A DNA stretch of 64,000 nt, from contig CAUYUJ010000745.1 of the NCBI GenBank assembly GCA_963575745.1, positions 30,001 through 94,000 on the forward strand, given 5' to 3'. The notes below the pieces were generated by a model. That model was not told where the DNA came from, made no database searches, and saw only the letters and a list, made by a program, of their open reading frames with translations. The stretch comes from Prorocentrum cordatum (Eukaryota; Sar; Dinophyceae; Prorocentrales; Prorocentraceae). The position numbers were made by a program, and so were the translations under genes. Shown here in pieces: positions 43,999 through 52,578 of this stretch (position 1 is the stretch's first letter; each line of letters opens with the position of its first letter).

Positions 43999-45987
43999 CT
44001 ACATCTCCATGAAGTCCTCATCGATGGGCGGCAGGACGTGAGGAGGCTTGCCGCGCCTGCCACCGCCATGCACCTTCGACGGGGAAGGGTGCGTCATCAG
44101 CCCAAGCGTCTCCACTGCTGTCTTCATCCCCTTCTGCACGGACTCGGCTGGCGCGGCGGTGCTGGTAGGCGCAGCTTTCGGGCTCGGGGTCATCGGAGGA
44201 TGCTTGGGCTCAGCGACCGGATTCGATGGCAGCGGAGCTGTGGCGGGGGCAGCCTTCGCCTTGGAGCCCTTCGCCTTGGAGACCGTGTTCTCCTCGTCCA
44301 GGATATTCAGCATCTCCTCAGCGAGGGCGGAATCAGTGCTCTTCGAGGTGTCGTCATCATCTCCTTCGGTGGCATGCGCGGGCTCGAGATTCTCGCCCTC
44401 CGAGTTGTCGTCATCAACTTTCGCTTTGCAAGCCACCTTGGCTTTGGGTTTGCCTGCAGCTGTGGCTTTCCCCTTCGCCTTGGCCTTGGGCACGGCGGAG
44501 CCCTCTGCGGCCTCGCCCTTCGTGTCCCCCGCCTTGTTGCCCCTCTTCGTGCTCTTGCCGTGGGCTGCGAGCCAGTCCGACTTCAAAGACTCCATCTGCG
44601 GCTTGTCGATGTCCTTGGCGCAGTAGCGCCTCGCGAGGTCGATCATCATCTGCTTCGCAGACTCCAGGTCGCGCTCGTCGTAACCGCACAACTGCTGGAG
44701 CTGCTTGGACCCCACCCTCGTTTGGATCCACGAGCCCTTGTTTTTGTGGTTCACCATCGCGACCCTGACCACCTTGCTGTCGTTCTCGGTCTCGTAGAGG
44801 CCCTCCCAAATGCCGTTGTTCTGCTTGGGGTCGTCGAGGTCGGTGGGCGAGGTTCCTGGTATGGCCCATGACAGTCCATCTGGCCATGTCGCCACCAACG
44901 TCGTCACGCCCTCGACCTTGAGCCCCCTGGCGTGCTCTGGGATCTGCGCAGCGGCGTCCTCCCTGCACCTCCAAGCTGCCTGAACGGCGAAATTGCGGAT
45001 GGACTCCATCGAAGCTCGGGCGCTCGCGATCTGGGCCTCATGAAATTGGCGCGGCGTCGCCTCCAGATCGCCTGAAACCGAATTCCATCGCATTTTCCAA
45101 TGCATTGGAAAATGCGTTGGAATTTCACCCCCGCCTGAAACCGAATTCCATCGCATTTTCCAATGCATTGGAAAATGCAGTGGAATTCGGTTTCAGGCGA
45201 TCTGGAGGCGACGAGTCGCCGATCCCCTGGACCCTGGACACCAGATCGCAGGCGCCAGCCTCAGAATTGCTAAAAGGGATGGGCATTCATGAAACACAAA
45301 GCCATCATCGTAGGAGTCCACCCGAAGTTCCACCCGTCGCGAACCTCGAGGACCTCGAGCTGCGCGGCGGAACCGCGGCGCCGCTTGCCGGAGCCTGTCC
45401 CGCTGGCCGCCGCCTCTGCCGCCATGTCGTCCGTGCTAGCTGCCGCGGGCCGCTTGCCCACTGGCTTGGGAGGCTTGAGCTCGTCGTCGTCGTCGCAGTC
45501 ATCCTGCTCGTCCTCCAACTCTGGCTCACCCTCGGAGCACGCGAAAGGTGAGGCCCAGCCGACAGTCCTCGGGATTTGCGCGACGAAGAAGCGTGGCAAC
45601 TGGACGCCTACAATGACCTCTCCCCCTCCCCTTTTCAACCCTGGCAGTCTTGATGACAGCTTGGGAGATGTGCCTCATCATCGCCCTGATCTGCCTCGCA
45701 GTGAACACCGACCACTGCTTCTGCGAGACCGCCAAATGCCACGCTTCTTCGTTTCGCTGCGCCACCGCGAGGAGAGCCTCCTGAGCGATGGTCTTGTCCA
45801 CGGCCTTCGTGATCTCCCGAGTCTCGACGAGCATCGCCTTGAACTTCAGGAGGCTACTTTTCCGAACTTTGGCGATCATGATCTCCTCGTCGCCGCAGTA
45901 GTCTACATCGTCGGCCCCCTTGATGTGGAACGCCCATACACGAGTGAGATCACGAACCAACTGGCGCCTCTCGGTCCCCTTGACCAT
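43999..45987 (-). CDS. orf1-A, transposon accessory protein (modules 1+2), three or more exons
   Basis: Exon 1 (45987 to ~45640) has WSVFTARQIRAMMRHISQAVIK, the module shared with orf1-B and orf1-C. A middle acidic piece follows (about 45590-45330: EGEPELEDEQDDCDDDDE, GKRRRGS). The last exon (about 45030-43999) has TTLVATWPDGLSWAIPG, GIWEGLYETENDSKVVRVAM and LARRYCAKDIDKPQMESLKSDW, a Lys/Ala-rich stretch, and the end PPIDEDFMEM. Module 2 matches WEDGHTWKIAG in orf1-B. A palindromic repeat (45055-45214) sits just upstream of the last exon, so the MHWKMRWN text there is not part of the protein. Function unknown. Confidence 0.6.
45055..45214. repeat. 160-bp palindrome, copy at 45 kb
   Basis: Outer arms CGCCTCCAGATCGCCTGAAA and TTTCAGGCGATCTGGAGGCG enclose two copies of CCATCGCATTTTCCAATGCA with the complementary arms. 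A very stable hairpin. Confidence 0.85.
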
Positions 45988-46010
45988 CGTGAGAGGCGAA
46001 ACTAAAAATG

Positions 46011-46030
46011 CTCGGCCCGAAAGCTACGGA
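46011..46030 (-). other. weak relict spliced leader before orf1-A
   Basis: On minus, TCCGTAGC is intact and followed by TTTCGGGCCGAG, a decayed TTTTGGCTCAAG with two bases lost. It ends 23 bases before the ATG at 45987. Confidence 0.45.
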
Positions 46031-46054
46031 ATCAATGCGATGAATAATGGATGA

Positions 46055-46330
46055 CGGCGAGGAGTAAGAGGAGGAGGAGGAGGAGGAGGAGGAGGAGGAG
46101 GATGAGGGGAGGAGGGGGAGGAGGAGGAGGAGGAGGAGTAATAAGAGGAGACAGGAGGGGGAGGAGGAGGAGGAGGAGAAGGAGGAGGAGGAGGAGGAGG
46201 AGGAGGAGCAGGGATGAATGGAAGGGGCAGGGAAGGAGGAGGGAGGGAGGAGAGGGAGCGAAGGGAGGGGAATGGGGGGAGGACGAGGAGGAGTAGGTGG
46301 AGGTGGAGAATGAGGGAGCTGAGATTTCGA
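46055..46330 (+). repeat. GGA tract upstream of orf1-A
   Basis: GGA/GAG triplets. Further tracts follow at 46520-46690 (GGA), 46810-46935 (TCC) and 47035-47130 (GGA). Confidence 0.85.
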
Positions 46331-46689
46331 GGTCGGACGGAGCGCGGGGAATTGCGAGATCCAGAGGGGGAGAGCGGATTTCGAAAGGAGAAGATCAAGA
46401 GAGGTGAGGATCATATTTCAACTACTTCCTCCTTTCGCTCCCCTTGCGCTTGCCCCTCCCATCCCATCCCCTCCCAATGGCCGCCGGATCCCCGACTTGA
46501 CGGATGACGAGGCGATGGGGACGAAGAGGAGTGAGGAGGAGGAGGAGGAGGAGGAGGAGGAGGAGGAGGAGGAGGAGGAGGAGGAGGAGGAGTGAGGAGG
46601 AGGAGTGAGGAGTGAGGAGGAGGAGGAGGATCCTAGGAGGAGGAGGAGGAGGAAGAGGAGGAAAAAGAGGAGGAGGAGGAGGACGGGTG

Positions 46690-48041
46690 CCGCGGGGCTC
46701 CTCCAACGCGTTGAACAGCTTCTCAGCCTGGAGCGCCGACTTGCGCTGCTGCTTGGGGGGCGTGGCGAAGCTGTCGGCGGCATCCTGAGTGAGACGAGAG
46801 GGGGGCCGTCCTCCTCCTCCTCGTTCCTCCTGCTCCTGCTCCTTCTCCTCATCCTCCTCCTCCTCCTTCTCCTCCTGCTCGGAGCTCCTGCACCTCCTCC
46901 TCCTCCTCCTCCTCCTCCTCCTCCTCCTCCTCCTCCCCCTCCCAAGGGTGGGGCAATGAGCCAGATGAGGGAGGGGGGAAGCTCGGGAAGACATGAGCGA
47001 GGATGACGGGGAGGTAGATGAGGACGTGGCGTAGGACGAGGAGGAGTCGGAGGAGGAGGAGGAGAACGAGGAGGACGAGGAGGAGGGGGAGGAGGAAGAG
47101 GAGGAGGAGGAGGAGGAGGAGCAGGCGGGGACGGTGGAAAAGTCATGGGAACAAGACTGCATGCGTCGCACCGAGATGCGGAGAATGAGAGAGGTTAAGC
47201 GGCTGTCCTGGCTGCGACCGAGCTCGAGGGCAACCATGGCGCTGCCCATCTTGAGGTCGCGGCAACTGGCCAGCTTCGCCTCATGAAGCTGTGCGGCCTC
47301 CTGCTTGGCGAGCGCCTCCTGCTTCTTCATCCTCTCCTGCTCCAGCCTGATGCTCTCCTCTCTCAGGGCGTCGAGCGGCTCCGAGTCGGAGTCCTTCCTC
47401 TGAAGCGGCTCGTGCATCTGCAGCGGCTCCGCGTCGGAGACCTGCTGCGAGTCGCCGTGGTCTGGCGCGCTCTGCTCGGCTGGCACCTCATCGCCGACGA
47501 AGCTGGGCTGCCTGTCTGGCAGCTGGGAGAACTTTGGCTCTGCATCCGAATCCGACCCGAGGTCGATGGCGCCTCCGAGCTGGCGGCCGAAAGACGGCCA
47601 GAAAGTTGGCTCCTTCTTGACTGGCGCCGTCGGCTGTGGTGCTTCTGCGCCGCTGACCGCGGCGATGGGCTGTGCGCCGTCGTGCGCGGCTGCGCTGCTC
47701 GCGATGGACTGCACGCTGTCGTGCTGATCCGCCGCCTCCTCGATCAGCGAAGGAACGATGTCCGGATTGATGCTCAGCGGCGGAGGAACGATGTCCGGAT
47801 TGATGCTCGGCAGCGGCTCGGCGGCGATGTCTGGATTGATGCTCGGCAGCGGCTCGGCGGCGATGTCCGGATTGATGCTCGGCAGCGGCGCCTGCGAGTC
47901 GACAACCTCGATTGGAACCTGCACCTTCGGGATCCTGCTCCAGCGAGGCAGGCGCGCGGCTGGGAAGGAGGGCGCTGAATCTGGCAGCGTCTGCTCTAGA
48001 GCTTGCATCTCAGGATGTGGCTGCGTGGCATCTTCTGACAT
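46690..48041 (-). CDS. orf0-A, repeat-containing protein at the 5' end of element A
   Basis: From the ATG at 48041: MSEDATQPHPEMQALEQ, then four 12-residue repeats of the type LPSINPDIAAEP (residues ~55-95; 36-bp repeats at 47755-47885). Then PTFWPSFGRQLGGAIDLG, an acidic/polar region, and a coiled-coil stretch (REESIRLEQERMKKQEALAKQEAAQLHEAK) to about 47200. A second conserved-looking piece (DAADSFATPPKQQRKSALQAEKLFNALEE) is read at ~46790-46700 after a TCC/GGA-rich intron. No counterpart is seen in B or C. A 17 of 22 leader match lies upstream. Function unknown. Confidence 0.5.
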
Positions 48042-48089
48042 GGGTGGAGCGTTGCCTCAACCTCGCGCCGCGCTGCGGCGATCCAGACT

Positions 48090-48111
48090 CTCGCGCCCAA
48101 ATGGCTGCAGA
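48090..48111 (-). other. relict spliced leader before orf0-A
   Basis: 17 of 22 ungapped matches to the dinoSL on minus (AGCCATTTGGGCGCGAG core), 48 bases before the ATG at 48041. Confidence 0.55.
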
Positions 48112-48174
48112 AAGGAGCGGAGATAACGCCACGAACCATGGATCTACGGGGGCTGGTGGAAACGGGGGCAGAGG

Positions 48175-48315
48175 AAGAAGAAGGATGAGGAGGTGGAGGA
48201 GGAGGAGGAGGAGGAGGGGGAGGAGGAGGAGGAGGAGGAGGAGGAGGAGGAGGAGGAGGAGGAGGAGGAGGGGGAGGAGGAGGAGGGAGGAGGAGGAGGA
48301 GGAGGAGGAGGAGGA
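48175..48315 (+). repeat. GGA tract, right part of element A
   Basis: GGA triplets with few interruptions. Matched by a TCC tract on the same strand at 48605-48810, giving an inverted purine/pyrimidine pair. Confidence 0.85.
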
Positions 48316-49159
48316 CTACAGCTACTAACTCCTCTCGGGGCTAGTCTTCTGAGCTGATCTGACGCCACCCTAGGAATGGCCTGTAGACGAGATGTTGGGC
48401 TTCCAACCCACCCAGATTCCGAGGGTTTCAAAACCTCAACCAGTCGACTTCGACCCCCCGCAAGCAGAGGGGGCAGAAGGAGAAAGCCAGCAAGACAGGA
48501 AGCCGCGCAGCAACACGCAGAGCGAGGAGCCAGCGAGGAGCGGGAGGGAAGGCGAGGGAGGGACAGCGGCACAAGCGGCAGGCACGCAGCGGCAGGCGGA
48601 TCCTCCTCTTGCTGCTCCTCCTCCTCCTCCTCCCTCCTCCTCCTCCTCTCCTCCTCCTCTCCTCCTCCTCCTCCTCCTCCTCCTCCCTCCCTCCTCCTCT
48701 CCTCCTCCCCTCCTCCTCCTCCTCCTCCTCCTCCTCCTCCTCCTCCTCCTCCTCCTCCGCCTCCTCCTCCTCTTCCTCCCCCTCCTCCTCCTCCCCCTCC
48801 CCCTCCCCCTTTTCAGTCGAACCCCGCGGTGCCACGTGCTATCCGTGCGAAAAATCCACCTGCCCCATTGAAGGACCACCAGGCCTGGCTGTATACTGCC
48901 CCCAGAAAATCGATCCGCTGGCCCTATCGGGGCTACCAGGCTGTAGGAATAGGCTTGCGACTTCCCTGAAAGTGTTAACTTTGAACGCTATATCTATATA
49001 TACAGTTTTTTCTCCATCATATCATAAACATGAGAATTTGTTATAAGGAATCGTTGAGCCAAACAAAGCTAGATCTGTCTTGGTTAACCAGATGAAGCAT
49101 CCGATCTGTAACACAGAACAATGCCAGCTAACCAAGAGGTTTTTCATCAGATCTGTCGC
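48316..49159. other. gene-free right end of element A
   Basis: Contains the TCC tract (48605-48810), an AT-rich part (48980-49060) and AGATCTG-type subterminal words from ~49070. No supported gene. Confidence 0.6.
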
Positions 49160-49181
49160 GCAGATCTTTGGATCCTCTGGG
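49160..49181 (-). repeat. element A right terminal inverted repeat
   Basis: Exact reverse complement of 30049-30070. Followed by AA and then the retroelement reading frame. Confidence 0.9.
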
Positions 49182-49540
49182 AAGGTCCACGACCTCCCGG
49201 AGTGGTTGGAAATCCTGGAGGAGACCGGTGCCGTGATCATCCCGGGAACGATGTGCGCCTGGGGCCTCCATCCCTCAGACGCTTCGTCCCCCCATCAGTT
49301 CTATCGCAAGGGGTGCTGGCTGGTCGTCTCCGCGAACCTGGCCCCCTTCTTCACGAAGCTCCGGAGACCCTGCCCCGGTCTCTCCCCGGTGCACCAGCAC
49401 GTGGAACTCAGGGATAACGTCCCAGGGACGGGCATCAAGCGGACAAGGGAAGCCGCCCACTACCCCCCGCGCTTCGCCCGCGCCGTGGCGCTGGCCATTT
49501 GGACGGCCACGAAACACCCACCCACCACGCCCTCGAGGGG
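49182..49540 (+). pseudogene. retroelement methyltransferase-like domain, C-terminal half
   Basis: KVHDLPEWLEILEETGAVII, then CAWGLHPSDASSPHQFY in the place of LGAFGAATVKPIEV, and YPPRFARAVALAIW, which matches YPVEFAEAVASVV and YPCKFGAAVCALF of the transposon proteins. Interrupted from its N-terminal half by element A. The frame changes at a G-run near 49535. Confidence 0.6.
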
Positions 49541-52006
49541 GGGGGAGCCACGGGAGATGGTAAACTCAGGCCCGCAGGAGAGGGAGGGGACGATGCGGGA
49601 GGGAGCCAAGATGGGGAGGGAGAGGGGCCCTGGGTGCCTCCCCAACGGGCAGCTGGCAGCCTGGAAAGCGGGACGGAATCGGGGAACCAGGCGCCGGGGA
49701 GAGCGGGCCGAACCGCTCAGGACTGGGCGCAGGAGCTGTGCACCCATTGTGCGGACAACCCCAAGTACTCCCCCGAAGTTTTGAAGGAGGGGGCCCGACT
49801 CGGTGATGGCCTAGTCCAGGCGGCGGGAGGCTGGAAGGGAGCAGTCGACTGCTACCGAGAGGCCTGGACGAGCCGGTGGGGGAACAACCTGGACGGGGTC
49901 TTCAAGGAGGAGCTATGCGAGCTGCTCGACCCCGACCTTCAGGGATTACCTCCACCAGCTGGTGAAGGGCGGGGTTCCCGCCCGCCAACCGCTGGCCCAG
50001 GTTCGGGCCCCCTCCAAACCGCACATGAGCGTGCAGGGGCACATGGAGGAGGCGATGGAGAAGTTGTGGAAGGACGCCAGGAGGGGGAGGGTCCTCCTCT
50101 GCGGAAAGGACTCGGAACCTTACCTAAGCGGGGTCCTCTCCTCCCCCTGGGGAAGGGTGCCGAAGATGAACCCCGACCGCACGATCTCGGAGGAAGGAAG
50201 GTTCATCCACGACCAGAGGGCGATGAACGAGACGGGGCAAAAGTACCCCCACCCCCCAGCCTTGCAGCCCCACCATCGGGGACTGGCGAGAGAGATCACC
50301 TGGTGGAAGGAGCGGCACCCGGGGGTAAAAATCCTGATCGCCAAGCGGGACATAGCGGAGGCCTTCCGCTGGATCTGGTTACGTGCGGAGGATGCCGGCA
50401 TGTTCGCCACGGAGCTCCCTGGCAAGGTGGTCGGGATGGAGGGCAACCTGGTGGCCATCTACCTCGTCCTCACCTTCGGGTGGATCGGGGGCCCGGGGGA
50501 GTACATGGCCTTCGGGACGGCCCTGAAGCAGTACCATGACCGCCGCCGGCCGGCCGACCCAGGATGGCACGACGACGTGCCCCACCACTCGCACCTCCTC
50601 ATGGGCGACGACGTCCTCATCGAGCCCCTCCTGGGGCGGCGCCCCTGGATGGCCGCTAGGCTGGCCGAGGAGGGGGCCCGTAGAGTATTCGGGCCTCTTG
50701 CGATCAACGCGGAGAAGGACGAGGAGGGAGAGTTCCGCGTGGACCAGATCTGCTGGGGGGTCCACGTGAACACGGAGGAGGAGACCCTGCGGCTCCCCGA
50801 GGAGAAGGTCAACAAGATCCGGATCCTGCTGAGTGACCCGGCCTACGACACGGGGAACACCCAGGTAGCCCTGAAGGATGTCCAGGTCCTCCGCGGCACC
50901 CTCAACTTCGCGGCCATCACCTGCCCCCCCCTCCGCCCCGAGTTGGGGGCGGTAGACCGGCTCCTCCGCACTGCGGACCCGGCTGGGGTTTGGGTCAAGA
51001 TCAAGGAGAGCAGCGAGGGGAGGGAGAAGGACGCGTGGGACGAGTGGTGGGAGGCGCTGGAAGTTTTCCGCCTCTACGCGGGAGCGCCCCAGGCCTGGGC
51101 CACCCACTTTAACGCAGGCTTGAGGGGGGTCCTCCAACCCCGGGAGCGGCTCGCCCTCCCCGGCGGAATGGAGGAGCTGGTCTGGACCGGAGGGGGCGCC
51201 ACCGAGACCCGGGTGGGTGCTGCCGACTGGTCAAACGGGGTGTACGGGGTCATGGATGTCAAGGAGGCCATGGAGCCGTTCCACGCGGTTTTTGGGCAGG
51301 GAGCCGACATCATCGCCATCTGCGAGCTGTTTACCTTCCTGGTGCTCGCGGTGGCCCAGGCCCCGAGATGGGAGGGGCGCCTGGTCCTCTACGTCACGGA
51401 CAACACCAGCGCGGAGATCTGGCTCAACAAGCGGACGGCGAAGAACCGCCTCGCCCGCTACGGACTGCGCCTCCTCCAGCTCCTGGAGACCCGCTACGGG
51501 TTCCACACGGTTACGGCGGGAATTTGGACCAAGCACAACAGCAGCATGGACCTCATCTCCCGGGAGACGAAGAGCGTAGTCCAGGAGGAGATGAACCGCC
51601 TCGGCTTGGAGGAGATCGACCTCAAGGGACCCTGGAGGGAAGTGCTCGCGGGGGCGGAGAAAGGCCGCCCTCTGGTCCTCCCTGGAGACTCGGAGGAGGG
51701 ACGCCGGCTGGCTTACCAGCTGGTGGAGCGCCGCCGGGCGCGGGGACCGCCCGCCGGACCCTTGGCCGGGGTGCAGGTCTTCGAGTGGCGTGCGACCCTC
51801 TCCCCCTACTGCCGGGTGGCCGGAGAGATGGGGGCACGGATCGGAGCCACCACCCCCAATCCCGGTTCAGCCGTGAGCCACCCCTGGTGGGAGGTCCACC
51901 AGAATCGACTCGTGGCCGACCGGGCCGGGCGGGCCAGGACCGCGGTGAAGGAGACTTGGGTCACCTGCTCCAGTGGCAGCGACCCCACCGGCCGAGAGGC
52001 CCTCTA
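49541..52006 (+). pseudogene. reverse transcriptase-RNase H of the retroelement
   Basis: A linker with QELCTHCADNPKYSPEVLKE is in frame 2. A one-base shift near 49935 moves to frame 3, open from 49962 through the element B junction. Counting from the Met at 49962: motif A KRDIAEAF (Asp130), motif B-like LTFGWIGGPGEYMAFG (170-185), motif C MGDDVLIEP (Asp216/217). RNase H: ADWSNGVYG (Asp422), ICELF (Glu455), VTDNTSAEIWLN (Asp480), NSSMDLISR (Asp530). The RNase H pattern resembles DIRS elements. All catalytic residues are present. It would copy element RNA to DNA. The C-terminus is truncated by element B. Confidence 0.75.
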
Positions 52007-52090
52007 CCCAGAGGGTAGGGCGATCTAGTTTATAGATCGCGATCTACTAAATTGATCGCGATCTACACTGTAGATCGCGATCTATGGTGT
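52007..52090 (+). repeat. element B left terminus with TAGATCGCGATCTA palindromes
   Basis: Three copies of the 14-base palindrome or a close variant at about 52033, 52050 and 52071. A degenerate further pair lies at 59975-60002. Confidence 0.8.
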
Positions 52091-52578
52091 GTGGTGTTGT
52101 CATACAAACATAGCACATTAGCATTTAACGACGCTATGTCACGTACATTTAAACAAAAAAAAAAAACGTATCCCCCTTCCTCTTTCTACAGCCTCATCGT
52201 GACATGCGCATCATCGTCACCATCATCTTTCGCATGATTCGTGCTGTCCTTGTTGTTTTGACCTCGAGCCTCGCTCGCAGGGGCGAGGCAGGCCGCGCAG
52301 GAGCGCGGGGGGCGCAACGACGCCGAAGCGCAGGCCCAGCGAGACCATCGACGACAGGATATCTAACACATTGAGACAGAATGTGCAGAGCCCCGACGAT
52401 ATGCAGTACACAGAAGATCTCGGGGACTGCCGTTTTTCATGTTGTTTCGCGCTTGAAGGAAGAGCAATGGTAGGGCGGGATGTGGAGGATTAGGAAGAAA
52501 GATCTTGGGGGGCGGTAGGGCGGGATGTGCGGAATTGAGAGGAAGGCTTGAAATCAAACGATTGTTCTCCAGGCAGCT
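52091..52578 (+). other. gene-free 5' region of element B
   Basis: An A-run at 52156-52167 and a 15-base repeat GGTAGGGCGGGATGT at ~52470 and ~52516. No leader relict was found before orf1-B. Confidence 0.5.

Larger units (their letters stand above)
30049..49181 (-). mobile_element. element A: 19.1-kb CACTA/Plavaka-like DNA transposon
   Basis: Perfect 22-bp terminal inverted repeats (first 20 bases CCCAGAGGATCCAAAGATCT) at 30049-30070 and 49160-49181. AA duplication. Subterminal AGATCTG words on both ends. All supported genes are on the minus strand, in order from the right end: orf0, orf1, orf2, tnp, methyltransferase-like, orf5. Excision with one AA joins the retroelement codons into ...GIYPKVHDLPEW in frame. 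It is rich in GGA/TCC tracts and carries three copies of a palindromic repeat. Confidence 0.9.
49182..52006 (+). mobile_element. RT retroelement, middle segment (between elements A and B)
   Basis: Continues the coding frame broken at 30048 and ends at the element B boundary at 52006, where the coding frame is again cut. The 3' end of the retroelement should lie beyond the window. Confidence 0.8.

Noticed and set aside
43999-45168. Reading orf1-A from the upstream Met at 45168 (MHWKMRWN...)
   Set aside because: This N-terminus is encoded by the palindromic repeat that also occurs at two non-coding sites, so it is not part of the protein.
49040-49062. TTTGGCTCAA on the minus strand near the right end of element A
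   Set aside because: Only the 3' ten bases match the leader and no start codon follows at a fitting distance (orf0-A is 1 kb away and has its own candidate).
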